DNA of 20,134 nt from Kutzneria sp035492655 (GCA_035492655.1 DATJJB010000514.1:1-20134); one strand, 5' to 3'; counted from the stretch's first letter, positions 1-7,711 are shown. Notes: generated from the sequence alone by a model not told the origin. Translations and numbers: made by a program.

Positions 1-252
1 GCGGCTGCGCTCACGGCGGGCCCGCTCCTCGGGCGAGAGCTCCTCGTTGTCGGAGAAGGGGTCGAACAGCGGGGTCTCCTGCCCCGTCTCGACGTCCAGG
101 CTCCACAGGCCGGTGCGACGGTCGGTGCCCGACGCGGAGCGGAGGAACAGCACCCGGGATCCGTCCGGTGCGACGGTGAACGCCCTGGGCACGCCCAGCG
201 AGAAGCGCTGGGTGCGGGCTTGCTGGCGGGGAAAGGACAGTTCAGCAGTCAC
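1..252 (-). CDS. S9-family peptidase (DPP IV/prolyl oligopeptidase type), N-terminal part, cut by window edge
   Basis: Reading leftward from a GTG at 252, the frame stays open to the edge and gives 84 residues. It starts VTAELSFPRQQARTQRFSLG and continues with APDGSRVLFLRS and GLWSLDVETGQETPL. This is the first beta-propeller blade seen at the start of actinobacterial S9 peptidases: a PDGS...VLFLRS strand, then a LW.LD strand. The catalytic alpha/beta-hydrolase domain would lie to the left and is not visible. The start is 30 bp past the stop of the SRPBCC gene on the same strand, so it may be read from the arsR promoter. Its ribosome site is weak. A secreted or cytosolic location cannot be judged, but no signal peptide is evident. 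The family call is fairly secure; substrate is unknown. Confidence 0.75.
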   Translation of the reverse strand, partial: MTAELSFPRQQARTQRFSLGVPRAFTVAPDGSRVLFLRSASGTDRRTGLWSLDVETGQETPLFDPFSDNEELSPEERARRERSR

Positions 253-282
253 GAGCTGAGACCCTATCCGGCCAGCCGTCGG

Positions 283-741
283 TCACGCCGCCGCGATATC
301 GGCGTAGCCGCGCAGCAGGCCCGCCCAGCCGTTCTCGGTGTCGACGCCGCGGGCCACACCCTCCCAGTCGCCGCCGTGCCGCTCGAAGTGCCGGTGCTCC
401 AACTCGACCCTGGTCACGTCCGGGCCGTCGGCGATGAACCGGATCTCGACCTCGCTGGCCTTGGCCGGGTCGGGGTCGTAGGCCCACTCGCCGTTGAGGT
501 GCCAGCTGAGCACCACCCGGTTGGGCGGGTCGTAGACCAGCACGGTGCCCCAGTCGCACTCGCTGCCGTCCACACCGCGCTCGTACCAGCGGCCGCCGTC
601 GCGCTGCTCCATGATCGCCTCGGCCATGTCGGCCTTGCCGATGTGGTGCGAGGACGGCCACCAGGTGGCGAACCCGGCGGTGAAGACCTTGAACGCGTGC
701 TGCTGACCGGCTTTGACGGTGACTGTCTTGACCACGCTCAT
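283..741 (-). CDS. SRPBCC / AHSA1-type protein
   Basis: A 152-residue protein starting MSVVKTVTVKAGQQHAFKVF. It has the usual AHSA1/START-like layout: an N-terminal strand, the helix 'AFKVFTAGFATWW', the turn 'GGRWYERGVDG', central strands ('VLVYDPPNRVVLSWHLNG'), the strand 'TRVELEHRHFERHG', and a long C-terminal helix with W and G residues ('NGWAGLLRGYADI'). The length is normal for the family. The ATG at 741 overlaps the stop of arsR (ATGA), so a longer upstream frame can be dismissed and translation is coupled. ArsR-AHSA1 pairs are very common in actinobacteria. The fold suggests binding of a hydrophobic ligand, but the ligand is not known and cannot be inferred here. Confidence 0.88.
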   Translation of the reverse strand: MSVVKTVTVKAGQQHAFKVFTAGFATWWPSSHHIGKADMAEAIMEQRDGGRWYERGVDGSECDWGTVLVYDPPNRVVLSWHLNGEWAYDPDPAKASEVEIRFIADGPDVTRVELEHRHFERHGGDWEGVARGVDTENGWAGLLRGYADIAAA

Positions 742-1058
742 GACGGCTCCTCGGGTGTGTTCTCGACGGCCGCCGCGTAGGCGGCCAGTGCTCGGTCCCA
801 CACCACGTCGAGGTAGGCCCGCAGGGCCGCGACCCCACTCGGGTCGACCCGGTAGACGCGCCTGGTGCCGACCGCGTCGTCGACCACCAGCCCCGCCTCC
901 TTGAGCACCTTGAGGTGTTGGGACACGGCCGGCCGGCTGATCGGCAGCTCGCGGGCGAGCTCGCCGACCGCCTTCGGCCCGGCGGCGACCAGCTCGAACA
1001 CGGCCCGGCGCATCGGATCCCCGAGCGCACCGAGCCCGTCGGTTCGGTAAGTCACCAC
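738..1058 (-). CDS. ArsR-family winged-helix transcriptional regulator
   Basis: About 106 residues with an ArsR-type winged helix: 'LGDPMRRAVFELVAAGPKAVGELARELPISRPAVSQHLKVLKEAGLVVDD' followed by the wing 'GTRRVYRVDPSGVAALRAYLDVVWDRAL'. No metal-binding cysteine pair (CXC) is present, so it is not a classical metal sensor; it belongs to the group paired with SRPBCC proteins. The frame is open up to an ATG at 1094, but that codon lies in the -35 box of a good promoter. GTG at 1058 (or the next GTG at 1055) sits 7 nt after the -10 box, which points to a leaderless mRNA and was chosen as the start. It overlaps the SRPBCC gene by 4 nt. An inverted repeat across the promoter suggests autorepression. 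Confidence 0.85.
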   Translation of the reverse strand: MVTYRTDGLGALGDPMRRAVFELVAAGPKAVGELARELPISRPAVSQHLKVLKEAGLVVDDAVGTRRVYRVDPSGVAALRAYLDVVWDRALAAYAAAVENTPEEPS

Positions 1059-1081
1059 GAACCGTAAGCTACGACTTACCG
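1045..1081. promoter_or_regulatory. Inverted-repeat operator at arsR promoter
   Basis: CGGTAAGTC (1045-1053) is repeated inverted as GACTTACCG (1073-1081). Inside it a tighter pair, GTAAG (1064-1068) and CTTAC (1075-1079), has a 6-bp spacer and covers the -10 box. Related half sites occur at 1045-1053, 1064-1068 and 1073-1081. This layout fits binding and autorepression by the adjacent ArsR protein (inference). Confidence 0.55.
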
Positions 1082-1094
1082 ATGCCGGCGTCAA
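1066..1094 (-). promoter_or_regulatory. arsR promoter, probably leaderless
   Basis: On the minus strand, TTGACG (1094-1089), a 17-bp spacer and TAGCTT (1071-1066) form a near-consensus housekeeping promoter. The GTG start at 1058 follows after 7 nt, as expected for a leaderless transcript. The -35 box lies just past the mmsA terminator hairpin, separating the two transcription units. Confidence 0.6.
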
Positions 1095-1095
1095 G

Positions 1096-1126
1096 AAGGC
1101 CCCGCCCGGGAACCGGACGGGGCCTT
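1096..1126 (-). terminator. Hairpin terminator after mmsA
   Basis: AAGGCCCCG (1096-1104) pairs perfectly with CGGGGCCTT (1118-1126) around a 13-nt loop. It begins 11 bp after the mmsA stop and is followed on the minus strand by the short T-rich stretch TTCTTG. It should end the aminotransferase-mmsA transcript just before the arsR promoter. Confidence 0.6.
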
Positions 1127-1136
1127 CGGCGGGGCG

Positions 1137-2624
1137 TCACGAGTTCTGCGGGAAGCCCAGGTTGATGCCGCCGTGCGACGGGTCGAGCCAGCGGCTGGTG
1201 ACGACCTTGGACCGGGTGTAGAAGTGCACGCCCTCCGGACCGTAGGCGTGCGAGTCGCCGAACAGCGACTGCTTCCAGCCGCCGAACGAGTAGTAGGCCA
1301 CCGGCACCGGGATCGGCACGTTCACGCCGACCATGCCCACCTCGACCTCGTGCTGGAACCGCCGCGCGGCCCCGCCGTCGTTGGTGAAGATGGCGACGCC
1401 GTTGCCGTACGGGTTGGCGTTGACCACATCAACGGCCTCGTCGTACGAGGACCGCCGCATGACCGACAGCACGGGGCCGAAGATCTCGTCCCGGTAGATC
1501 GTCATGTCCGGCTCGACACCGTCGAACAGCGTCGGCCCGAGCCAGAAACCGGCCGCGTCGCCGTCGATCGTGTGCTGGCGGCCGTCGACGACGAGCCGGG
1601 CGCCCTCGCCCACCCCGGCGTCCACATAGGACGTGACCTTGTCCCGGTGGGCGCCGGTGACCAGCGGCCCCATCTCGCTGTCGGGCTTGCGCCCGTCGCC
1701 GACCGACAACCCCGGAAGTCGCTCGGCGATCTTGGCGACCAGCTCGTCGCCGATCGGATCCACCGCCACCACAACGGAAACCGCCATGCACCGCTCGCCG
1801 GCCGAGCCGAAGCCGGCGTTCACGGCGGCGTCCGCGGCCAGGTCGAGATCGGCGTCCGGCAGCACCACCATGTGGTTCTTGGCCCCGCCCAACGCCTGCA
1901 CGCGCTTGCCGGCGGCGGTGCCGGTCTCGTAGACGTAGCGGGCGATCGGCGTGGAGCCGACGAACGAGATCGCCTTCACGTCACGGTGTGCCAGCAGCCG
2001 GTCGACGGCGACCTTGTCGCCGTGCCCCACGTTGAGCACACCGGCCGGCAGCCCGGCCCGCGCCCACAGCTCGGCGATGAACATCGACGCCGACGGGTCC
2101 TTCTCGCTCGGCTTGAGCACAACCGTGTTGCCGCAGGCGATCGCGTTGGGCACGAACCACAGCGGCACCATGGCCGGGAAGTTGAACGGCGAGATCACGC
2201 CGACCACGCCGAGCGACTGCTGGATGGAGTACACGTCCACCCTGGTCGAGGCGTTCTCGCTGAAGCCGCCCTTGAGCAGCTGCGGGATGCCGCACGCGTA
2301 CTCGACGTTCTCGATGGCCCGCTGCACCTCGCCGGCGGCGTCGGACAGCACCTTGCCGTGCTCGGCGGTGATCAGCGCGGCCAGCTCGGTCTTGTTGGCC
2401 ACCAACAGTTCCCGGAACTTGAACAGCACCGTCGAGCGCGCGGCCAGCGAGACCTCGCGCCAGCTCTGCCAGGCCCGGGACGCCGCCGCGACGGCCTCGT
2501 CGACCACGTCGGCCGACGCGAAGTCCACAGTGGACGCGACCGAACCCGTTGCCGGGTCGTAGACATCGCCGCGCCGCTCGGCCGTGCCGGTCCACAGCTC
2601 GCCGTCGATCCAGTGCGTGGTCAT
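1137..2624 (-). CDS. mmsA: CoA-acylating (methyl)malonate-semialdehyde dehydrogenase
   Basis: A 495-residue aldehyde dehydrogenase of full family length. Visible motifs: PFNFP near 146-150, the nucleotide-binding FVGST near 221-225, and the catalytic cysteine C279 in GERCMA. At the position where ordinary aldehyde dehydrogenases have the general-base motif ELGGK, it reads ALGGAKNH (244-251). Loss of that glutamate is typical of the CoA-acylating MmsA/IolA branch, which releases acyl-CoA and CO2. Next to a beta-alanine-type aminotransferase and a dihydropyrimidinase/beta-ureidopropionase operon, the likely reaction is malonate semialdehyde + CoA + NAD to acetyl-CoA; methylmalonate semialdehyde from valine or thymine is the other family substrate. 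Its ATG overlaps the aminotransferase stop (ATGA), so the two are co-translated. Cytosolic. Confidence 0.93.
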   Translation of the reverse strand: MTTHWIDGELWTGTAERRGDVYDPATGSVASTVDFASADVVDEAVAAASRAWQSWREVSLAARSTVLFKFRELLVANKTELAALITAEHGKVLSDAAGEVQRAIENVEYACGIPQLLKGGFSENASTRVDVYSIQQSLGVVGVISPFNFPAMVPLWFVPNAIACGNTVVLKPSEKDPSASMFIAELWARAGLPAGVLNVGHGDKVAVDRLLAHRDVKAISFVGSTPIARYVYETGTAAGKRVQALGGAKNHMVVLPDADLDLAADAAVNAGFGSAGERCMAVSVVVAVDPIGDELVAKIAERLPGLSVGDGRKPDSEMGPLVTGAHRDKVTSYVDAGVGEGARLVVDGRQHTIDGDAAGFWLGPTLFDGVEPDMTIYRDEIFGPVLSVMRRSSYDEAVDVVNANPYGNGVAIFTNDGGAARRFQHEVEVGMVGVNVPIPVPVAYYSFGGWKQSLFGDSHAYGPEGVHFYTRSKVVTSRWLDPSHGGINLGFPQNS

Positions 2625-3925
2625 CGGGTGAGCTCCTCGTTGGTCACGACGATCGACTCCTCCAGGATCCGCAAGGCCTCGTCGGCCTCGGGCTCGGTCA
2701 GCGTCATCGGCGGCGCCAGCCGCAACACGTTGCCGTTCAGGCCACCCTTGCCGATCAGCAGACCGCGCTTGCGGGTCTCCTCCATCATCCGCGCGGCCGC
2801 CCGGGTGCTCGGCGTGTCGCCGCCCGGCTCCACCAGCTCGATGCCGATCATCAGGCCCTTGCCGCGCACGTCGCCGATCACCGGGTTCTCGTCGCCGATG
2901 TGGCGCAGCCCGTTCATCAGCTTGTTGCCCAGCTTCAGGGCGTTGGCCTGGAGGTCGTGCTCCAGCACGTAGTCCAGCGTCGCGTTGGCCGCCGCGGTGG
3001 AGATCGGGTTGCCGCCGAAGGTGGAGATCGAGTTGGCCGACAGGCTGTCCATCACGTCGCCACGGGCGATCACGCCGCCGATGGCGAAGCCGTTGCCCAG
3101 GCCCTTGGCGAAGGTCATCACGTCCGGCACGACCTCGTGCGCCTGGATGCCCCAGAAGTGCTCGCCGGTGCGGCCCCAGCCGGTCTGCACCTCGTCGGAG
3201 ATCAGCAGGATGCCGGTCTCGTCCAGGACTTCCTTGAACGCCTTGAACAAGCCGTCGGGCGGGGTGGTGAAGCCGCCGACGCCCTGGATCGGCTCGGCGA
3301 TCATGCAGGCCACATCGCCCGCGGTGGCCGTGTTCAGCACCTCGCGCAGGTCGGCAACGCAGGCCTTGATGTAGTCGGCGTCGCTGAAGTCCTTGAACGG
3401 CCCGCGATTGCGGTTGCCGCCGTGCACGTAGCTGACGTTGACCGGGCTGAGCGAGGACGCCGACCAGCCGCGGTTGCCGGTGACCGCGATCGTGCCGAAG
3501 CCGCGGCCGTGGTAGGAGTTGCGCAGGGCCAGCACCTGGTTGCTGCGGCGGTGCTGGGTGGCCAGCATCATCGCCGTCTCGTTGGCCTCGGTGCCCGAGT
3601 TGGTGAAGAACACCTTGGCGTCGGGGATGCCGGACAGCCGCGCGATCTTCTCGGCCAGCTCGATCTGCTGCCGGATCAGGTACAGCGTCGAGGTGTGCAC
3701 GATGCCGCCGTCGAGCTGCGCCCGCACCGCGTCGGAGATCTCGGCGATGTCGTAGCCGACCGCGTTGGTCAGGATGCCGGCGAAGAAGTCCAGGTACTCG
3801 ACGCCTTCGGCGTCGGTGACCCGGCGGCCCTGCCCGCGCACGATCTCGATCGGCTCGTCGTAGTACAGGGCCAGCCAGCCCGGTAGCACGGCCTTGTGCC
3901 GGGCGAGCAGTTCAGCGTGCGACAT
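2621..3925 (-). CDS. Class III PLP aminotransferase, probably beta-alanine aminotransferase
   Basis: A 434-residue class III aminotransferase (AGXT2/GabT/BioA fold). Motifs: PLP phosphate loop TNSGTEANE (108-116), SYHG (137-140), AEPIQGVGG (210-218), ISDEVQTGWGRTGEHFWG with the PLP-pyridine aspartate D244, and TFAKGLGNGF with Schiff-base lysine K274. A much longer upstream frame exists, but the ATG at 3925 has a strong AGGAGGAG ribosome site 6 nt before it and begins at the normal family N-terminus. It is co-translated with mmsA (4-nt overlap). In this setting the substrate is most likely beta-alanine (or beta-aminoisobutyrate), giving malonate semialdehyde. 4-aminobutyrate or glyoxylate aminotransferase are alternatives that sequence alone does not exclude. 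Confidence 0.9.
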   Translation of the reverse strand: MSHAELLARHKAVLPGWLALYYDEPIEIVRGQGRRVTDAEGVEYLDFFAGILTNAVGYDIAEISDAVRAQLDGGIVHTSTLYLIRQQIELAEKIARLSGIPDAKVFFTNSGTEANETAMMLATQHRRSNQVLALRNSYHGRGFGTIAVTGNRGWSASSLSPVNVSYVHGGNRNRGPFKDFSDADYIKACVADLREVLNTATAGDVACMIAEPIQGVGGFTTPPDGLFKAFKEVLDETGILLISDEVQTGWGRTGEHFWGIQAHEVVPDVMTFAKGLGNGFAIGGVIARGDVMDSLSANSISTFGGNPISTAAANATLDYVLEHDLQANALKLGNKLMNGLRHIGDENPVIGDVRGKGLMIGIELVEPGGDTPSTRAAARMMEETRKRGLLIGKGGLNGNVLRLAPPMTLTEPEADEALRILEESIVVTNEELTR

Positions 3926-4030
3926 GGCGCTCCTCCTGTGCCGGGACCGGACCCGCAAGCGAGTGTGCGGCCCGGCGGGTCGCCGCGGTATGGACAACCT
4001 GTAGCGGGTTGGCCGCCCTAGACTGACACT
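3926..4030. promoter_or_regulatory. Divergent promoter region between aminotransferase and pucR
   Basis: A 105-bp gap between divergent genes. Toward pucR a -10-like TAGACT (4019-4024) ends 6 nt before the GTG at 4031, suggesting a leaderless mRNA; no good -35 is visible at 17-18 bp. CAACC (3995-3999) and GGTTG (4007-4011) form a weak inverted repeat. An 11-bp palindrome, GACACTGTGTC (4025-4035), covers the pucR start. No convincing promoter was found for the aminotransferase side. Confidence 0.4.
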
Positions 4031-5644
4031 GTGTCCAAGATGGCCAAGAGCTCGGTGTTCCCGTCCGTCTCGGACGTGCTGACCATGCCGCTGATCCGGC
4101 GCGGCCGGCCCCGGCTGGCCGCCGGCTCGGCCGGGCTGGACGGCAAGGTGCGCTGGGTGCACGTGGCCGAGGTGGCCGACATCGGCCCGCTGCTGCGCGG
4201 CGGCGAGCTGGTGCTGACCACCGGCATCGCGCTGCGTGACGACCCGGCCGAGCTCACCGCCTACATCGACGGTCTGGCCGACGCCGGGGCCAGCGGCGTG
4301 GTGTTCGAGCTGGTCCGGCGGTGGACCGACGCGCTGCCGCCGGCGCTGCTGGCCGCGGCCGAGCGGCGGTCGCTGCCGGTGATCACGCTGGCCCAGGAGG
4401 TCCGGTTCGTGGCCATCACCGAGGCGGTGGTGGCGCTGATCGTGGACGCGCAGCTGGCCGAGCTGCGGGCCGCCGAGCAGGTGCACGAGACCTTCACGGC
4501 GTTGACGGTGTCCGGGGCCGAGCCGTCCGAGGTGCTGCGCGAGGTGGCGCGGATGACCGGCACGCCGGTGGTGCTGGAGACCCTCGGCCACGACGTGCTG
4601 GCCTACGACCCGGCCGGCGGCGAGGTGGCCGAGCTGCTGGCCGACTGGGCCGAGCGGTCACGGGCGGTCACCGTGGCCGACCGCACCGCCTATCACCCGG
4701 GCGCCGGCTGGCTCGTGACGATCGTCGGCGCCCGCGGCAACGACTGGGGCCGGTTGGTGCTGGTCAGCCCGGACGAGCCGGCGCACCGGCTGGTCGTGGT
4801 GGCCGAGCGGGCCGCCTCCGCGCTGGCCGTGAACCGGCTCGTCGCGCGGGACCGGGAGAGCCTGGAGCGGCACACCCACCGCACGCTGCTGACCGAGCTG
4901 CTGGCCACCGGCGCGCCGCCGGTCGACCTGGCCACGCGGGCCGGCGCGCTCGGGGTTCCCTTGGAGGGACGGCAACTCGTCGGCATGGCGATCCGCCCCG
5001 AGACCACGCCATCGGCCACCCAGGAGGCCCTGCGCGACCTGGCCGAGGCCACCGCTTCCGCCGCCCGCCGGACCAAGATCCCGGCGCTGGTCGGCGGCGT
5101 CGACGACATCTCCGTACGGGCCCTGATCTCCTTGCCACCTCAGTCCAATGTGGACGCATCGCTGCGCCGACTGGCCTCCCAGATCAGGAGTTCCCCCACT
5201 GCCATCCCGGTGGTCGTCGGGGTCGGCACCACCGTGCGCTCCATCCCCGACGGCCGCCGCAGCATGATCGAGGCCGCCCACGTGGCCAACGCCGCCCTGC
5301 GCTCCCCCGGCACCCGCAGCTACCACCGCCTCGACGACGTACGCCTGCGCGGCCTGCTGCACCTGCTCCGCGAGGACGAGCGCCTGTCCGCCTTCGCCGC
5401 TAGGGAACTCGGGCCACTGCTGGCCCGCGACACCGCACAGGGCAGCCGCCTCGTCGACCTGCTGCGCGTCTTCTGCGAGCACGGCGGCAACAAGTCCGCC
5501 GCGGCCGCCGCCGCCCACATGTCCCGCACCGCCTACTACCAGCAGCTGTCCCGCATCGAGACCGTGCTCGGCGTCTCCCTTGAGGATCCCGAGTCGATGT
5601 TGTCCCTGTACGTGGCCCTGCTGGCGATGGACCTGCCCGGCTGA
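4031..5644 (+). CDS. PucR-family transcriptional regulator
   Basis: A 537-residue regulator with the three-part PucR layout. The N-terminal PucR sensor domain spans roughly residues 12-135, starting 'VLTMPLIRRGRPRLAAGSAGLDGKVRWVHVAE' and including LLRGGELVLTTGIAL. A middle GGDEF-like region covers about 290-420. The C-terminal PucR helix-turn-helix near 485-515 reads GGNKSAAAAAAHMSRTAYYQ, then LSRIETVLGVSLEDPES. GTG at 4031 was taken as the start because of the -10-like box 6 nt upstream; ATG at 4040 is an alternative. Family members control purine, allantoin and other amine or nitrogen catabolic genes. Its position, divergent from the beta-alanine branch and upstream of the permease operon, suggests it governs this pyrimidine pathway (inference). 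It ends just before the twin palindromes of the next unit. Confidence 0.9.
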   Translation: MSKMAKSSVFPSVSDVLTMPLIRRGRPRLAAGSAGLDGKVRWVHVAEVADIGPLLRGGELVLTTGIALRDDPAELTAYIDGLADAGASGVVFELVRRWTDALPPALLAAAERRSLPVITLAQEVRFVAITEAVVALIVDAQLAELRAAEQVHETFTALTVSGAEPSEVLREVARMTGTPVVLETLGHDVLAYDPAGGEVAELLADWAERSRAVTVADRTAYHPGAGWLVTIVGARGNDWGRLVLVSPDEPAHRLVVVAERAASALAVNRLVARDRESLERHTHRTLLTELLATGAPPVDLATRAGALGVPLEGRQLVGMAIRPETTPSATQEALRDLAEATASAARRTKIPALVGGVDDISVRALISLPPQSNVDASLRRLASQIRSSPTAIPVVVGVGTTVRSIPDGRRSMIEAAHVANAALRSPGTRSYHRLDDVRLRGLLHLLREDERLSAFAARELGPLLARDTAQGSRLVDLLRVFCEHGGNKSAAAAAAHMSRTAYYQQLSRIETVLGVSLEDPESMLSLYVALLAMDLPG

Positions 5645-5648
5645 AGCG

Positions 5649-5717
5649 CCTCAGGCAACTACTTGCCTGAGGAGAAAACGCCTAGTACCTTTCCGTTCAG
5701 GCAAGTAGTTGCCTGAA
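5649..5717. promoter_or_regulatory. Two palindromic operators and promoter for the membrane-protein/regulator pair
   Basis: First palindrome: CCTCAGGCAA (5649-5658), CTAC, TTGCCTGAGG (5663-5672), with 10-bp perfect arms. Second palindrome: TTCAGGCAA (5696-5704), GTAG, TTGCCTGAA (5709-5717), with 9-bp perfect arms. The cores are reverse complements of each other, so the two sites share one 18-bp motif. A -10-like TAGTAC (5683-5688) lies between them, placing the first site over the -35 region and the second near the transcript start. This suits cooperative repression by the winged-helix protein encoded at 6203. The first hairpin lies 5 bp past the pucR stop and might also end that transcript. 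Confidence 0.65.
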
Positions 5718-5731
5718 GGGGAGTGGCAGCC

Positions 5732-6202
5732 ATGAGCGAACCGGTGAACAAGCCGACGCCGGACGAGGCGGCGGCGGCGCTGCGCACGGCCCGCGAGAGC
5801 CGGCAGCGGGTGGTCGCCTCCGCGCTGGGCGCGCGGTGGATTCCGATCGTCGCCGGCCTGATCGTGTTCGGCTACACCGTGGTCATCGACCTGGTCCCCG
5901 CGACGGCGCCCTGGCTGACCTGGGTCGTGCTGGCCGTCGTGCTGCTGCTGTTCGTCCTCATGCGCACCAGGCTCGGCGGCAGCTTGCTCGGCCGGCCGGT
6001 CGCGGCGTCGAGGCGGACCCTGCCACCGGCCATCTGGCGCGTCGCACCCGTCGTCGGCCTGTCGCTCGTCGCGGCCGTCGCCGTCCCGCTGCTCCACATC
6101 CCGCACGGTGCGATCTGGTACGGCGCGCTGGCCGCGTTCTATATCATCGTTCTCGGCCCCAGGTTCCAGCTGTGGCTCGTTCGCCGGCAAGACAAGGACT
6201 GA
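5732..6202 (+). CDS. Small four-helix integral membrane protein, function unknown
   Basis: A 156-residue protein. After a charged N-terminal tail (MSEPVNKPTPDEAAAALRTARESR) there are four hydrophobic segments: about 36-54 (WIPIVAGLIVFGYTVVIDL), 60-78 (WLTWVVLAVVLLLFVLM), 104-121 (VAPVVGLSLVAAVAVPLL) and 127-145 (AIWYGALAAFYIIVLGPRF). The ATG at 5732 was preferred over an in-frame GTG at 5723 because AAGGGGAG lies about 7 nt before it. The stop is followed directly by a winged-helix regulator gene. Membrane protein plus small winged-helix regulator pairs recur in actinobacteria. No catalytic motif or transport signature was seen, so no function is assigned. Confidence 0.85.
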   Translation: MSEPVNKPTPDEAAAALRTARESRQRVVASALGARWIPIVAGLIVFGYTVVIDLVPATAPWLTWVVLAVVLLLFVLMRTRLGGSLLGRPVAASRRTLPPAIWRVAPVVGLSLVAAVAVPLLHIPHGAIWYGALAAFYIIVLGPRFQLWLVRRQDKD

Positions 6203-6520
6203 GTGGTGGCCGAGCTCGACCAGCTCCTGTTGGACCCGACCAGACTGGCCATCGTGGCCCTGCTCTCCGCCGCCGAATGGGCCGAGTTCGGGTTCGTGCG
6301 AGATTCGGTGCAGCTCACCGACTCCGCGCTGTCCAAGCAGATCTCCACGTTGTCCCGCAACGACTACGTCGACGTCCGCAAGGGCTATCTCGGCAAGCGG
6401 CCCCGCACGTGGCTCAACCTCACCGACAGCGGCCGCGACACCCTGGCCGAGCACCTCGCTGCCCTACAGGCCATCGCCGCGCAAGCCCGTTCGGACGGCG
6501 CTCGGCACCCCCGCGAGTAG
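6203..6520 (+). CDS. Winged-helix transcriptional regulator (MarR/ArsR-like)
   Basis: A 105-residue single-domain regulator: 'LLLDPTRLAIVALLSAAEWAEFGFVRD' then recognition segment 'LTDSALSKQISTLSRNDYVDVRKGYLGKRPRTWLNLTDSGRDTLAEHLAALQAIA'. This is the winged-helix fold of the small MarR-like regulators (HTH_27 type), in which the KGYLG..PRTWL stretch is the wing. It follows the membrane protein stop with no gap. GTG at 6203 or the next GTG at 6206 could be used; an AAGGA 7 nt before 6206 slightly favours the latter. The likely targets are the two palindromes upstream of the operon (autoregulation, inference). The signal sensed is unknown. Confidence 0.85.
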   Translation: MVAELDQLLLDPTRLAIVALLSAAEWAEFGFVRDSVQLTDSALSKQISTLSRNDYVDVRKGYLGKRPRTWLNLTDSGRDTLAEHLAALQAIAAQARSDGARHPRE

Positions 6521-6544
6521 CTCGTCACGCAACCGACGCCGCGT

Positions 6545-7711
6545 CTACATCCGGTGCGCGGCCAAGCGGGTCTCGCTGACGGTGGTGGCGAAGCGATCGG
6601 TGCGGGGGTCGGTCCACACGGCGGCGACCGAGCGGAGCCAGGTCAGTTCGGATTCCCCGTCGGTGCCGCCTTCACGGACGAGGTCGAGCGGGTCGGTGGC
6701 CATCGGCAGGCCGGCGGCGTGCACCGCGATGGCGACCTTGAGCCAGCAGGCGGTGGTCATCGGCGTCATCAGGTCCGGCGACACGTCGGAGACGAAGACC
6801 TCGATCTGGGCGAGGTCGGCCGGCTGCACCCAGTCGTTCATGATCAGCATGCCGTCCCGGATCTCGACCAGGCGGCGGTGCAGGCGGAGTTGGCTGTTCT
6901 GCGGCAGCAGCGCGTCGACGACCCGGGCGCGCGGCGGGTACAGGGCGATGTGCGGCACGGCCGTGACGAGGGACTTCCACAGCGGGTACAGGGCATTGGC
7001 GTTGCGCCAGGCCGACCAGCCCAGCAGCAGCGGCACGAAGGCGGCGATGGAGCAGCCCAGCGACACGCCGATGGTGTGCGGGGACGAGACGTAGGTGCCG
7101 AAGGCGACGGCCGATTCGACGCCGCCGAACACGGCCACGAACCGGCTGCCGATGAACACCGTGAAGCCGACCGAGCCGATGACCAGCAGCAGCACGGGCG
7201 TGCGGACCAGCCACGACCGGACCCGACCGAAGGCCCGCAATAGCAGCACCAGGGTCACGACGGTGGCAATGCCAAGGTAGACCAGGTAGACGACCCAGTA
7301 CAGGTCCAGAATGGACAGTGTGCCGGGCACCGGGAAGAAGTGCGGACGGGCTTGGCCGCCACCGGCCGTGAAGACCACGTAGGACGTGATCATCACGAAT
7401 ACCGTCACGCCGCAGGAGATCCACCGCAGCCACGGGGAGATCCGCACCTCGGCGGCGCGGGCGGCGAACGTCAGCAGCGTGGCCGCGACGCCGACGGCCA
7501 TCACGCTGGAGACCAGGTACTGGAAGTTCGGGTCGCCGGTGATGTCGCGGATGACCGCGTTGGTGTCCTTCTGCAGCATGGTGATGCCCAGCGCGAGCAT
7601 CAGCAGCGCGAACCACAGCGGCCGCTGGTTGCGCGAGCGCAGCGCCGTGACGCGCACGATCACGACGATCCAGCACAGGTAGAGCAGGACCGTCTGAATC
7701 AGGTCAGTCAC
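6545..7711 (-). CDS. MAB_1171c-family seven-helix membrane protein
   Basis: A 388-residue protein with about seven membrane segments in the first 235 residues (near 4-24, 31-46, 63-86, 94-117, 135-160, 170-194 and 213-232). A soluble C-terminal domain of about 150 residues follows, beginning 'RNANALYPLWKSLVTAVPHIAL' and containing RLHRRLVEIRDGM and NDWVQPAD. The RRLVEIRDG element and the position directly behind an ImmA/IrrE protease match the actinobacterial family annotated as MAB_1171c 'putative transporter'. No transporter motif is visible, and the layout (7 TM plus cytosolic tail) would equally fit a membrane sensor. The GTG start lies within the end of the upstream protease gene (8-nt overlap), so translation is coupled. 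It converges with the winged-helix gene, leaving only 24 bp and no clear terminator. Confidence 0.82.
   Translation of the reverse strand: MTDLIQTVLLYLCWIVVIVRVTALRSRNQRPLWFALLMLALGITMLQKDTNAVIRDITGDPNFQYLVSSVMAVGVAATLLTFAARAAEVRISPWLRWISCGVTVFVMITSYVVFTAGGGQARPHFFPVPGTLSILDLYWVVYLVYLGIATVVTLVLLLRAFGRVRSWLVRTPVLLLVIGSVGFTVFIGSRFVAVFGGVESAVAFGTYVSSPHTIGVSLGCSIAAFVPLLLGWSAWRNANALYPLWKSLVTAVPHIALYPPRARVVDALLPQNSQLRLHRRLVEIRDGMLIMNDWVQPADLAQIEVFVSDVSPDLMTPMTTACWLKVAIAVHAAGLPMATDPLDLVREGGTDGESELTWLRSVAAVWTDPRTDRFATTVSETRLAAHRM

Noticed and set aside
1173..2972. Long open frame on the plus strand (599 codons) opposite mmsA and the aminotransferase
   Set aside because: The translation is rich in H, R, G and D without any domain, as expected for the antisense of a high-GC gene; mmsA on the other strand has all family motifs.
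3926..4591. Possible N-terminal extension of the aminotransferase upstream of 3925
   Set aside because: The extension is antisense to pucR and lacks domain features; a strong ribosome site precedes the ATG at 3925.
5649..5717. Reading the twin palindromes as a CRISPR-like or mobile-element repeat
   Set aside because: Only two copies exist, each internally palindromic and placed around a promoter; no array spacing, no transposase and no target-site duplication.
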